64,000 nucleotides of DNA from the NCBI GenBank assembly GCA_949372875.1, contig CASIAW010000001.1:372001-436000 (forward strand), given 5' to 3'. Below the pieces are notes generated by a model. That model was not told where the DNA came from, did no database searches, and saw only the letters and a list, made by a program, of their open reading frames with translations. Positions 9,425-18,549 of this stretch are shown in pieces. Within the stretch, counting starts at the first letter, position 1; each line of letters starts with the position of its first letter. Origin of the DNA: Candidatus Poseidoniaceae archaeon. Its GTDB lineage: Archaea > Thermoplasmatota > Poseidoniia > Poseidoniales > Poseidoniaceae. Both the position numbers and the translations under genes were made by a program.

Positions 9425-10626
9425 TGCCAGATATGAAATCATTTTCAGGCGACCTTTCCAAAATGTGGTCTCTACAAGACCGTCCACCGCTCAATCATCT
9501 CACATGGGATTGGTGGTGGTGGCTGGTCATGCTTGATGACCCAGATGGCCGTCCAAGTGGCCGCCAATTGATGGTCTTATGGTCAACTAAAGATAACGCT
9601 CTGGTTGACGTAAACGGCATGCCATGGATGCCTGCAGGGAGGCCTGGATTTGATGAAGAAAAAGGAATGGCACTTGATGGAATGGTGTGCGCATGGTGGT
9701 TTGATGGAAAACAAATGCATGAACCGGTTATCCAGCAGATTTGCCGAATCATAGCACTCCCTGACACACATTCAAAATGGCCGAACCAATCAAATCAAAC
9801 TGGAAAAGGCGGAGGGGCGGTCGTCCCTCTACTCGAAAAAGACCTGTCAATGGGTTTGAAGAGTGACCTCAGTTCATTTTGGATTCAATTATCAACCGAT
9901 GAAGAAGCAACTCATCCAAAGGTCCCGAAAAAATTCGATCTTGAACTCACACCCTGGAACTCCGCCTTGTCGACGGCCCGTCAAGCAAGCGCAACTTATG
10001 CTGCTGGAATGGGATATGATATTCTACGATTACATGGAACTCGAGTCAAAGGCCTACTTGATGAGGAAGAGGTGAATGGCACTGCATATTTCCAGAAAGT
10101 CTGCGTCCAGGCCCCTTCTGTCCCTTGGTATTGGGGAATGCTCCATCTCAACGATGGTTCATACATCGATTGGTTCTTGCCGCATTTGTCGTTTACAGTC
10201 AGTGCGCGAGATAACCGTCCATGGAAGCGAAGAGATACCGGCCATCTTGGCCTTTCGCAAGGTGGACTTTTCCATGACCCTGTGAACAATCGAAGCGAAC
10301 GTTTCACGAATGTTCTTGTTCGAAAACTATCATCAACTCTTACCGAGGGAGAACACGGACAAACTCCGGGTGCGCCTCTTCCAATATTTGAGATTAAAAT
10401 GTGGAATGGAAGAACCAAAATTGAGCTTCGCGTGCAGGCGATTGAACGAGCCCATTGGACCTTTAACCAACCAACTCGAGGCGGGATTAAATCTCATCTT
10501 ACGTACAATGAATATCCGTTGAGGATGGAACACCTTCGTATTCAAGATGAGTTTGGCATTCGTAAAGAATCAGATTATGAATGGGCTCGAGGAAATGCAG
10601 AACATTCATGGGGACTACTGCATTGA
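9424..10626 (+). CDS. Probable CrtC/AttH-like lipocalin-fold protein, last gene of ABC operon
   Basis: 400 residues without a signal peptide or membrane helix. The N-terminus has LTWDWWWWLVMLDDPDGR, similar to the EWWYF...DG start of the hydroxyneurosporene-synthase (CrtC)/AttH family. The middle segment GTAYFQKVCVQAPSVPWYWG followed by a DGS strand, and the C-terminal AEHSWGLLH, also fit that two-lipocalin fold. Members hydrate or bind isoprenoid and other hydrophobic substrates. The assignment rests on spaced Trp/Gly patterns and is moderate. The start overlaps the previous stop by one base (TAATG), so it is made together with the exporter and may bind or process its substrate; that role is inference. 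Confidence 0.5.
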   Translation: MPDMKSFSGDLSKMWSLQDRPPLNHLTWDWWWWLVMLDDPDGRPSGRQLMVLWSTKDNALVDVNGMPWMPAGRPGFDEEKGMALDGMVCAWWFDGKQMHEPVIQQICRIIALPDTHSKWPNQSNQTGKGGGAVVPLLEKDLSMGLKSDLSSFWIQLSTDEEATHPKVPKKFDLELTPWNSALSTARQASATYAAGMGYDILRLHGTRVKGLLDEEEVNGTAYFQKVCVQAPSVPWYWGMLHLNDGSYIDWFLPHLSFTVSARDNRPWKRRDTGHLGLSQGGLFHDPVNNRSERFTNVLVRKLSSTLTEGEHGQTPGAPLPIFEIKMWNGRTKIELRVQAIERAHWTFNQPTRGGIKSHLTYNEYPLRMEHLRIQDEFGIRKESDYEWARGNAEHSWGLLH

Positions 10627-10722
10627 GTTTTCGATGAAAACATATTTTTTGTGCATTAAGATGATGCGCAGTGCAAGGTATTATGTGCGTGGAGTGCTAG
10701 AGAAGGTAGAGGAGAGATTGCA

Positions 10723-11763
10723 ATGAGCGAAGAATCCGATGCCGCTGTCGACACAAAACCCGATGTTGAAACCACGAATGAGGCGAAACAGAAGGCTGAA
10801 CAAGCACGCCTAGCAAAGACATTCCGTTTAATCAAAGGTGAAGAAGTCCTGCTAACAAAACGCCCAAGCGGTTTTGCATTTTTAGGGATGTATTTACTCG
10901 GGATTTTGGTCTTAGCAATACATTTCATCTTTGCTGACGCCAACATCCTAACAAACGATGACTCGAGTGGATTTATGGTCATCTTGGCAACTCTGATTGA
11001 ATTAACTGGTGGAGAAGACTGGCCATTTGGATTTGTGTTTGTTATGCTCTTCATCACTTGGATGAACCGTTTAGTCAATGTTTCTACCTCGGGCCGGTGG
11101 GTCACCATCGGATTACTCATCATTACATTGACACCAATCGTCCTACAACTTGACGATGTGTTGGAAACCCTCACCTTCTGGATGGATGAACCTATTGGGG
11201 ATTTTATCCCTCTTGACGAATATAACTACACAATGTTTGGACTAGGCTTTGTTGGAATCTACATGGCTTTGACGTTCTATTATCAACGAAGCTTCCACTA
11301 TGCAGTAACCAGTGACGCTGTAATTTTTGAGCACAGTTTCTTACTGTCCCGCTCACATCGCCGGATTTTATTCGATCGCATATCGGAAGTTATGGTTGAG
11401 CGCTCACCTGTTGGCACGATTCTCGGTTTTGCTACCGTCACAATTCTCACCGATTCAGGAGTTGGAATCGTCGAAGAAAGCACGGGACCTGGACTCGCTG
11501 GAGCAATCCCCGGCACCTCTGAAAAAGCAGGAGATTCGACTGTTGAAAAAGCAGGCAAAGGGATACTCCGTTCCGTGATTGGCTTGCTCACGTATCAACG
11601 TACAATTCGAACCGTCCGTGCTGATCCAAAACACTGCATGTATAACATTCGGAACTGGGAAAGTGCGAAGGCACTTCTCAACGAAAAGCACAAGGACCAC
11701 AGCCAATCGAACCTTCTTCGAGATTTGAAAGACACTATTGTTGCGCAAAATGAAGAAGACTGA
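10723..11763 (+). CDS. Membrane protein with bacterial PH (bPH2/YdbS-like) domain
   Basis: 346 residues. The first ~40 are charged and alanine-rich, then come four or five membrane helices between about 50 and 190. The soluble part begins YYQRSFHYAVTSDAVIFEHS and continues with RRILFDRISEVMVERSPVG, the pattern of the bPH2 (DUF304) domain, a pleckstrin-homology fold found in membrane proteins. A ~45-residue Gly/Ala-rich insertion (GPGLAGAIPGTSEKAG region) splits the domain. Function is not known; bPH2 proteins are linked to membrane homeostasis in bacteria. A GAGGAGAG ribosome-binding sequence precedes the ATG. It follows the ABC operon after 96 bases and may have its own promoter. Confidence 0.65.
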   Translation: MSEESDAAVDTKPDVETTNEAKQKAEQARLAKTFRLIKGEEVLLTKRPSGFAFLGMYLLGILVLAIHFIFADANILTNDDSSGFMVILATLIELTGGEDWPFGFVFVMLFITWMNRLVNVSTSGRWVTIGLLIITLTPIVLQLDDVLETLTFWMDEPIGDFIPLDEYNYTMFGLGFVGIYMALTFYYQRSFHYAVTSDAVIFEHSFLLSRSHRRILFDRISEVMVERSPVGTILGFATVTILTDSGVGIVEESTGPGLAGAIPGTSEKAGDSTVEKAGKGILRSVIGLLTYQRTIRTVRADPKHCMYNIRNWESAKALLNEKHKDHSQSNLLRDLKDTIVAQNEED

Positions 11764-11828
11764 TTGCTAAACACTCAAACGAGTGTTTCAAAAACTGTTT
11801 ACCACCGCGTAGAATATGAGGCGATATT

Positions 11829-12350
11829 ATGAGCAATGAAGAAATACTCCAAGGTCCAATAGAAAAACTCCGGAATGGCGACTTAGACGGAGCCATTGCG
11901 GACCTCGATAGTTTGATGGGTGTCCACAAAACCAATGCAGAAGTTCACCACATGTTTGCAGAATTTTCGAACATGAAAAATGCTGAGGCTCAAGATGACG
12001 TCATCCCAGGTGGGAAAATTATGATGGCTTACAAAAAAGCAATGCAACTTGATGAAGAAAACATGGAATACATTGGAGACTTCGCGACATTTGCTCTTGA
12101 ATGCCGACGTATCCCTGTTGCTGTAAAGGAATTCCAACGCTATGCACGCCGACTTGAACTGGAAGATATTCCGGTAGACGAAGTTCTTTTTACTGCGAGC
12201 AGAAACATTGTTGATGCCATTGAAGTCATGGACCCATCGAAGCAAAACCCTATGGTTCAACCATGGTTAAAGCAAGCGCTCATATGGTCTGTTGGTGGAT
12301 TAGGGTATTCACCAGAACAAGCTGTTGAAATGCTTCAACGTGAAGATTGA
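11829..12350 (+). CDS. TPR-like helical protein
   Basis: 173-residue soluble protein made of helical pairs. The spacing of small and aromatic residues in LRNGDLDGAIADLDSLM and in the MMAYKKAMQLDEENMEYIGD segment resembles tetratricopeptide repeats, with two or three repeat units. TPR proteins act as protein-binding scaffolds; the partner here is unknown. It lies 9 bases before truA on the same strand and is probably co-transcribed with it. No membrane segment or metal motif is present. The function remains unassigned. Confidence 0.55.
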   Translation: MSNEEILQGPIEKLRNGDLDGAIADLDSLMGVHKTNAEVHHMFAEFSNMKNAEAQDDVIPGGKIMMAYKKAMQLDEENMEYIGDFATFALECRRIPVAVKEFQRYARRLELEDIPVDEVLFTASRNIVDAIEVMDPSKQNPMVQPWLKQALIWSVGGLGYSPEQAVEMLQRED

Positions 12351-12359
12351 GGTGAACGT

Positions 12360-13280
12360 ATGACGGACCAGAGCGTTCGTCTTGGTTTTCGTATAGGTTA
12401 CCTTGGTGATGAGTATCACGGTAGCCAAATTCAACCTGATGTAAAAACAGTCCAAGGTGAATTGATTCGTGTATTTCGCAGCCTCAAATGGCTCGATACG
12501 TCAACTTCTGAACATAACTTGGTCTTGTCCAGCAGAACTGATGCTGGCGTTCACGTACGCCTCAACGGAGGTACAGTTCGCATCGAACGTGAATTGTGGG
12601 ACGCCTTGACTCCAAGAAAGATGATTCGAGCATTAGATGACCGATTGCCAAAAGATATTGCATTTCTTGATGTTGTCGAAGTCGGTGAAGAATGGAATCC
12701 CAGAATGGCAAATCACCGAGTGTATCGTTATCGGCTGGAGGGAATAGAGTTTTGGAAATATCCTGGTGAACAATTCAGTGAATGGCTTCAAATGTTTGAA
12801 GGAACCTATGATGCAACGAATTTCGCTCGGCTCGAGGAAGGAAAAAACCCAATGCGAACAATTCTTTCGTGCACTCCTTGGATTGTCAATGGTCGAACAA
12901 TTGGATTTGAGATCATTGGAGAAGCGTTTCTGTGGAACCAAGTTCGCCGAACAGCGATGGCAATTCATCGAATGTCAATTGGAGAATTGGACCCCGAGGC
13001 TGTGCTTCGAGCCATTGAACACCCTGAAATCGAACATGACTTTGGGGTTGCTCCTCCAGATTGGTTGATTCTTTGGGGTGTTGATTGGGACATCTTGCCT
13101 TTACCTAAAACGAGGGATGAACCCAGACACCTTACTCCACCACCTCGTGGCCCCGCCGTCGAGAGAACAATGCGGAAAAGATGGAGAGAAGGTGCTCGAC
13201 ACGAACTGAAAAACCTCTTGTACCAAGAATGGTCAGAAATCGGTGAATTACCGGTTGTTAAGCACGACACAATCAGTTGA
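12360..13280 (+). CDS. truA: tRNA pseudouridine synthase A
   Basis: Converts uridines 38-40 of the tRNA anticodon arm to pseudouridine. The catalytic motif SSRTDAGVHV carries the nucleophile Asp61, and the segment with RVYRYRL and the later EAFLWNQVRRTAMAI are conserved TruA blocks. At 306 residues it is longer than the usual ~270: the last ~50 residues are Pro- and Arg-rich (PRHLTPPPRGPAVERTMRKR) and may give extra RNA contact. The ATG is preceded by GAGGTGAACGT, a good ribosome-binding site. Its 3' end overlaps that of the convergent ribK gene by eight bases. Confidence 0.93.
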   Translation: MTDQSVRLGFRIGYLGDEYHGSQIQPDVKTVQGELIRVFRSLKWLDTSTSEHNLVLSSRTDAGVHVRLNGGTVRIERELWDALTPRKMIRALDDRLPKDIAFLDVVEVGEEWNPRMANHRVYRYRLEGIEFWKYPGEQFSEWLQMFEGTYDATNFARLEEGKNPMRTILSCTPWIVNGRTIGFEIIGEAFLWNQVRRTAMAIHRMSIGELDPEAVLRAIEHPEIEHDFGVAPPDWLILWGVDWDILPLPKTRDEPRHLTPPPRGPAVERTMRKRWREGARHELKNLLYQEWSEIGELPVVKHDTIS

Positions 13281-13740
13281 CAACAACCTGAACAATGTCG
13301 TTGTCTTCCAGTGAGAGTTTCTCGCGTAAGAAAGCGCATGCAATGACTTCCACGACGTCCGTGTGTCGTGTGAGGTCTGGAATTAAAAGAGCGCAATCAA
13401 TGGTAGAATCGCCGGATTCAAGTCGAGCGGAAAAAGCAGTAGCGCCGCCAAATGAGACGCCATCTCGCAAAAATCCTCGAATTCGGAACGCTTCATGCAT
13501 AGAAACATCGATTTCTGAGGCAGCAGAACGGTGCTCATCAGATGCATCCAATGTGTCGATTCCGGATTTTTTTCGCAGAGCAATATAGTTCACCAAGTCT
13601 TGACCCTGAATTGTTAGGTTCAGTGTACCTGGCCAGGCAGTACCACCAAGCAGCATTTTGAATTGCTCTTGGTAATGTGGTTGTGCCATGAAAATATGCG
13701 CACGACCTAGCCCACTACTCACTGTTCCTGTTAGTCGCAT
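13273..13740 (-). CDS. ribK: CTP-dependent riboflavin kinase (archaeal RibK)
   Basis: Makes FMN from riboflavin with CTP as phosphate donor, the archaeal replacement for the ATP-dependent enzyme. The 155-residue length fits the family without the extra HTH domain. Family marks are the N-terminal LTGTVSSGLGRAHIFM glycine-rich strand, YQEQFKMLLG, and WPGTLNLTI (about 36-44), close to the PGTLN motif of the Methanocaldococcus enzyme. The C-terminal ends with the LSLEDNDIVQVVV strand. It is convergent with truA. Assignment rests on motif recognition and is fairly secure. Confidence 0.85.
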   Translation of the reverse strand: MRLTGTVSSGLGRAHIFMAQPHYQEQFKMLLGGTAWPGTLNLTIQGQDLVNYIALRKKSGIDTLDASDEHRSAASEIDVSMHEAFRIRGFLRDGVSFGGATAFSARLESGDSTIDCALLIPDLTRHTDVVEVIACAFLREKLSLEDNDIVQVVVN

Positions 13741-13853
13741 GCCAATCCCAACGGCAACCCCTTTTTGAGTGCATGGTTGAAGAGGTGTGATTTCATGAAT
13801 TTAAGAGCGAAAGAACTTGAATGGAGAACTACTGCGTTGAGTTGGGGAGACAT

Positions 13854-15035
13854 ATGCCGGGTGACATGACGTGGATGAAAAGTCGATTTGATGAACTATC
13901 CGAGAAATCTCTACTCTGGGAGCCTCCTACGCTTGAAAGTCCAAACCAGCCTCGCTGCCACATGGATGGAAAGCCTACAATCATGCTATCTGCCAATAAT
14001 TACCTCAACCTTACAACCCACCCTAAAGTCAAACAGGCTATGCTTGATGCTACCATGAAATATGGTGCTGGAAGCGGAAGTGTTCGTGCTATTGCCGGAA
14101 CAATGGATATTCATCTTGAGGCGGAAAAGAAAGTGGCAGAGTTCAAAGGAGTTGAAGCCTCTCTGATTTATTCTGCTGGCTATACGGTCAATGTTGGGCT
14201 CATACCAACACTGGTTACTGGGGCTCAAGACGTGATCATCAGCGACTCTCTCAATCATGGCTCAATCATCGACGGTGTTCGATTAACGAAAGCCAGTCGA
14301 GGAGTCTATGCCCACAATGACATGGGTGAATTGGAGGCAGTTCTTAAGGCGCATGAAAGTGCTGAACGTAAACTGATTATCACAGATGGTGTGTTTTCAA
14401 TGGATGGGGATATTGCTCCTCTTGATGAAGTAACGAAACTCGCCGAAGAGTATGGCGCCATGGTCTATGTTGATGATTGCCATGGCGAAGGAGTCCTCGG
14501 CGAGAAAGGCGCAGGAATCGTCGACCATTTCAACCTCCAAGGCAAGGTGGATTTTGAAACAGGTTCTTTTTCGAAAGCACTCGGAGTTCAGGGTGGCATT
14601 CTTGCTGGAACCGAAATGACGCGTAATCATGCATTGAATCATTCTCGTTCATGGCTACTCTCTGGCTCTCAACCGCCAGGCGTGGCTGCCGCACAAAAAG
14701 CTGCTATCGAAGTTTTGATGGACGAACCTGAACACCATGCCCGCCTCTGGGAGAATACCAATTACTTCCGCAAAGAGTTGCAATCGCTCGGTTTTGACAC
14801 TGGAGATTCGGTCACCCCGATCATTCCGGTCATGTGCGGTGACTCAAGCGTCGCTAAAGCAATGACAAAGTCACTTGGTGATGAAGGAGTGATGGCCGGA
14901 GCAATCGTATTTCCAATGGTGGCTCGTGACAAAGCCCGAATACGTACACAAATGTCCGCTGGCCTTCAGCGTGATGATTTAGATGAAGTTCTTCGATTGT
15001 TCGAAAAAGTTGGACCAACCCTCGGCCTTATCTGA
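13854..15035 (+). CDS. Alpha-oxoamine synthase family PLP enzyme (glycine C-acetyltransferase-like)
   Basis: Fold-type I PLP enzyme joining an acyl-CoA to an amino acid with decarboxylation or the reverse (2-amino-3-ketobutyrate CoA ligase, 8-amino-7-oxononanoate synthase, serine palmitoyltransferase). Evidence: ANNYLNLTTHPKV, YGAGSGSVRAIAGTMDIH, DDCHGEGVLGEKGAG and GSFSKALGVQGG, whose Lys should bind PLP. The sequence looks closest to the glycine C-acetyltransferase (Kbl) branch, but no threonine dehydrogenase or biotin gene is nearby to settle it. An earlier in-frame ATG lies at 13821; the start at 13854 is preferred because GGGGAGAC lies just before it. From there the protein has 393 residues, near the usual length. 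It is followed at once by a convergent membrane protein gene. Confidence 0.85.
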   Translation: MPGDMTWMKSRFDELSEKSLLWEPPTLESPNQPRCHMDGKPTIMLSANNYLNLTTHPKVKQAMLDATMKYGAGSGSVRAIAGTMDIHLEAEKKVAEFKGVEASLIYSAGYTVNVGLIPTLVTGAQDVIISDSLNHGSIIDGVRLTKASRGVYAHNDMGELEAVLKAHESAERKLIITDGVFSMDGDIAPLDEVTKLAEEYGAMVYVDDCHGEGVLGEKGAGIVDHFNLQGKVDFETGSFSKALGVQGGILAGTEMTRNHALNHSRSWLLSGSQPPGVAAAQKAAIEVLMDEPEHHARLWENTNYFRKELQSLGFDTGDSVTPIIPVMCGDSSVAKAMTKSLGDEGVMAGAIVFPMVARDKARIRTQMSAGLQRDDLDEVLRLFEKVGPTLGLI

Positions 15036-15036
15036 T

Positions 15037-15648
15037 TTACTCAGATTCAAGAGCGTTCACGACCGACAGTAATTCTTCATCACCATCGGTAATTTCTTCA
15101 ATTGCACTTGAATCTTGATGGAGCGGTAAATCCATTGCTTCAAACGGATTGATATCGTCCTCCAATAGGCAGAGAAGACGCCAGCGAGGAGCCCATGAAA
15201 GGTGAACATACAGAGGTCCAGGAAGTAAAAGTAAGAGCCAAATAAGTTCAGATGGTAGAACAAATATTTCAGTTAGCGAGATGGTGAGTAAACCAAATCC
15301 AACAAAAGGCATAGGGTAGAGGATGATACGAGGTGGCGTCACTGGGAATCTTTTGCTAATACTGACAATAATCAGAGAGACCATACCGAGAAGTAAACAC
15401 GCCACCATGATGAGAGCCGAATGGAAAATCCAGTTGGTAAGCCAACTCTCTGACTCTTGAGCAAATCGATAGGGGAGCAGTAACGCAAGAGAGACGAGGA
15501 AGCCATAAAAAGCGGAAATGTTCGAAGGATGCGACAACCAAAGTGGCAATTTGGTAAATCTTCGCGAGAGAGATGTCCCCAGCAATGTTTCACGGTCTTT
15601 TTGGCCAAGGGCTTCAAGTTGCCCTTGCCATCGCGATGAAGATTCCAT
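15037..15648 (-). CDS. Hypothetical membrane protein, four predicted helices
   Basis: 203 residues with about four hydrophobic segments (roughly 45-62, 72-95, 108-125 and 130-148) and an acidic C-terminal tail of ~45 residues containing AIEEITDGDEELLSVV. The N-terminus is cytoplasmic-like and basic. I do not recognise a family. It ends two bases from the convergent synthase gene and lies 57 bases downstream of another minus-strand membrane protein gene whose acidic tail is similar in style, so the pair probably forms one unit. Confidence 0.6.
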   Translation of the reverse strand: MESSSRWQGQLEALGQKDRETLLGTSLSRRFTKLPLWLSHPSNISAFYGFLVSLALLLPYRFAQESESWLTNWIFHSALIMVACLLLGMVSLIIVSISKRFPVTPPRIILYPMPFVGFGLLTISLTEIFVLPSELIWLLLLLPGPLYVHLSWAPRWRLLCLLEDDINPFEAMDLPLHQDSSAIEEITDGDEELLSVVNALESE

Positions 15649-15705
15649 GTTCTGCGGTAGCGGTAGAGGCTTTCAAGGTAAAGGATTGAAACCGAACAAC
15701 ATCGG

Positions 15706-16356
15706 CTATTCTCTGCGTAACTTGCTGAATATCCCTTCTGGTTCAATCTCTATTGATTCTTGCTCTTCAAGCCACGAGCGCTGCAAAAGTCCCGAGTCTG
15801 ATGCTTCACGCTCTCGTGCAGATTCAATTGAATCTTCATCGCCGTTAACTGCATCACGTAATGCAATGGCTTGGTTAATTAAAATGACATAACGCTTCAA
15901 TGCTGGATGAGTTTGAGGTAATGAACTGAAATGTCCGAGAACTGCGTAGGTGTCATCGTCACGAATCAAAAGTGTACCTCCCATCAATTCATCAACCGTT
16001 AATCGAACTCTACCTTTACCAACATCACCCCAATTTCCGTCAGAAAATTGAACCATCACTACTGCCTCTCCAAGTTCCAAATCCCCCATAAATGGGTGAT
16101 TCAAATTAACTGCCAAAGGGACTCGAAGCAAGGGGGAATTTTGATAAATCACAACACCCCCAAAACAACCCAAAATGATGGCAATCAGTACGAACAAAAA
16201 ACCATTTTCAAAAGACATTAGAGCGAACACGCCTCCGACGATAAACAACTCATAGACGAGCAGTATTACGAGAAAACGATACATAAAAGGCCGAGCGATT
16301 TGCAGAGAAATAAATCGTCGCATTTCAACCGACAACTCACCCCGTTGCTCGACCAT
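15706..16356 (-). CDS. Hypothetical membrane protein, two N-terminal helices
   Basis: 216 residues. Two adjacent membrane helices (about 25-70, with a short Gly-Gly break) are followed by a soluble beta-rich part starting LRVPLAVNLNHPFMGDLELG and ending in an acidic Ser/Glu-rich tail. No catalytic motif or known domain is recognised. It is divergent from the DUF835 gene at 16411, with only 54 bases between, so the two share a control region that includes a run of nine A bases at 16401-16409. Confidence 0.6.
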   Translation of the reverse strand: MVEQRGELSVEMRRFISLQIARPFMYRFLVILLVYELFIVGGVFALMSFENGFLFVLIAIILGCFGGVVIYQNSPLLRVPLAVNLNHPFMGDLELGEAVVMVQFSDGNWGDVGKGRVRLTVDELMGGTLLIRDDDTYAVLGHFSSLPQTHPALKRYVILINQAIALRDAVNGDEDSIESAREREASDSGLLQRSWLEEQESIEIEPEGIFSKLRRE

Positions 16357-16410
16357 AATTGACCATCGCCTTGCTGTCTTTGAACTTCACGGTGCGAAGT
16401 AAAAAAAAAT

Positions 16411-18549
16411 TTGAGATTCAACGGCTTGAAGATACAACCGAAAAAATACGCATTCTCTGTTCATTCGAGCCGCACCTTTCAAGAAGTGGCCCGTAAGCAT
16501 CACCCCGTAGGGGTGAGTGAATTGGTAGAACTACCGCAAGGAGATGTGACAGAAGTTCGACGAGGCGGACCCGAATCTTTGCGATTACTTTCGATGGATA
16601 TGGCGCGACTAGGAAGCACCGGTTACATTCGAATTGAGCGACGTCCTAAGGAACAAATGCCAAGAATTGGCCACATCGCTTTTCTCGATGGAAAACCAAT
16701 GTTTGCACTGCACGAAGCAGATGCAATTTCGATGTCTCTTGAAGCATTACTCGATATCGAGAATGACGCTTCACTACTCGACGCACTACTCGCGATACAC
16801 GAATTATCTTTACCTGATGCAACACAAGTACTCAGCCTTTATCCAGAAGCCCACTTCCGGGTTGAAGAAGAATCAGAACAACCTCTTGAAAACCATCAAT
16901 GGTGGTCAAAGACCAACATGAAAAGTCGCTCGTGGCGTCGAGAAGAACGCTTACCTGAACTTGAGGTCGTCGTTGAGGCACCTGAAGCGATTCGGCAACG
17001 CAGCAAAGCGCTTATGCAGCGGTATGATGGAATTGAAAAGATGATGCGCCCCGGCGATGCATACTTTTTGGATTCGGTGGATCCAGCCCCTCTTTTTGAC
17101 CTTGCTGGAAACTTAGCAGTCCATGGTCGCCCCTTACTCGTTTTAGCACGGCATGACATTGAAGCACTCAATGTAGAGCACAACATTCCAATTGCTTCAA
17201 GTTCATGGCTCTCCCAAAATGGAGACCAGCGCTCAACTGACCCCGCATTAGAAAATATTCGCCGAAGAATCGATGCTTTCCTTTGGGAAAACCTTCGAGC
17301 AGTCGTAGTTCTTGAAGGAGTCGAATATCTCGCAAGTCTACACGGTGATGAATTGGTGGTTAACTTCCTCCGGGACATCGTCGATGGTGTGCGGCTTGAA
17401 GACCATCTCTTCCTCGCTACTGGCGACTTCCATGCATTCCCTCTTACAACCAGACAACACCTGTCTCGCTACATGACAGATCTTGAACCAGCCGTTCTTG
17501 AGCATTGGAACCTCGAACCAGACCTGATACTTGACCATCCACTGTGCGCCCCAGCAAGTGAAGAAGAGATTCAATGGATTAAACAGCAATTGCAACAAGC
17601 AATTTCTTCGCCATCTTCTGAGGGCATACCACCTCAAAGCACCGTCTTTGGGACAATGGAGGGAGGACATGAATCTCTTGATTCTGAAGACATAATCGCC
17701 GCTACAGAAACGCTCGGAACTGTTGCACGTGAATGGATTCGACCAACTCAGAACCCATCACCACCCTCTCATGAGGTGAGAGAAACCAAACCTCTCGCTG
17801 AGAATGTTGTATCCAATGATATACCGGATAGTGAACTCCAACACGAGCAGCAGGTGGATGACCCTGCCTCAAGAATGAATGATGGACGAGAAACTTTCGA
17901 GAACCCGGCTTCCGAAGCTCCACCGACATCAGAAACCGGAGAAAAAGACTCAGCTATAGTTCCGGACACATCAACGCCTCAAGCCATCACTTCTCCAGAG
18001 AAAATCATCGCACCTCGGCCTGCTCAACGTGTCCGTCGTCGTAAGAAAAATGCCACAGCAAAATCCCACCCACGTCATCAACAGTCACTACATGCTGCTG
18101 CGGTACTTGCTGTTGAAGCAAAGGAACTGAGTGAGATTCAAATCGATTACTCAACCCCTGGAAGCACGTTTGCAAATTCACTTGCAACATATGCTGAACG
18201 TCAGGATTTAGCGGTGGAAAAAATGCGTGCTCATTCTTCACCGCACGGTGACTCGTCGCTGAATAATGCTTCAATCCAACTCAAAAATATTCAAGATATT
18301 GAAGAAGCAAAAGTACCTCTGCGAAAGGGTTCAATTGAATCGGTCAAAGGTAGAAGACCAGTAAATACCGAGACATCACTCACCCCACTTAACGCCAGAC
18401 CCGGTGCTTCTAGATCGGTGAGTTCAAACGTACCTACACGAGAATCTGCTTCTCGAAAACAATCTGAACCTTCTCTTGAAAACAAACTTAGCATTTGGGA
18501 GAGAGAAGATCGAGAGCGTTTAAGAAAAGAACTGGAGGGTGCAAAGTGA
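16411..18549 (+). CDS. DUF835 protein with PATAN-like N-terminus and long disordered tail
   Basis: 712 residues in three parts. Residues ~50-150 resemble the PATAN/DUF4388-type sensor-adaptor fold (STGYIRIERR..., GHIAFLDGKPMFALHEADA). Residues ~190-390 match DUF835, an archaeal domain related to degenerate RecA/KaiC folds: GDAYFLDSVDPAPLFDLAG, then a Walker-B-like strand AVVVLEGVEYLASLHGDELV and HLFLATGDFHAF. The rest is a Ser/Pro/Glu-rich, probably disordered tail with one basic patch (RPAQRVRRRKK). The first codon is TTG at 16411; a GTG at 16513 (beginning VSELVELPQGD) is a good alternative start and removes a poorly conserved leader. The stop overlaps the next ATG (TGATG), so it is translated together with the DnaA-like protein. 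Confidence 0.7.
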   Translation: MRFNGLKIQPKKYAFSVHSSRTFQEVARKHHPVGVSELVELPQGDVTEVRRGGPESLRLLSMDMARLGSTGYIRIERRPKEQMPRIGHIAFLDGKPMFALHEADAISMSLEALLDIENDASLLDALLAIHELSLPDATQVLSLYPEAHFRVEEESEQPLENHQWWSKTNMKSRSWRREERLPELEVVVEAPEAIRQRSKALMQRYDGIEKMMRPGDAYFLDSVDPAPLFDLAGNLAVHGRPLLVLARHDIEALNVEHNIPIASSSWLSQNGDQRSTDPALENIRRRIDAFLWENLRAVVVLEGVEYLASLHGDELVVNFLRDIVDGVRLEDHLFLATGDFHAFPLTTRQHLSRYMTDLEPAVLEHWNLEPDLILDHPLCAPASEEEIQWIKQQLQQAISSPSSEGIPPQSTVFGTMEGGHESLDSEDIIAATETLGTVAREWIRPTQNPSPPSHEVRETKPLAENVVSNDIPDSELQHEQQVDDPASRMNDGRETFENPASEAPPTSETGEKDSAIVPDTSTPQAITSPEKIIAPRPAQRVRRRKKNATAKSHPRHQQSLHAAAVLAVEAKELSEIQIDYSTPGSTFANSLATYAERQDLAVEKMRAHSSPHGDSSLNNASIQLKNIQDIEEAKVPLRKGSIESVKGRRPVNTETSLTPLNARPGASRSVSSNVPTRESASRKQSEPSLENKLSIWEREDRERLRKELEGAK

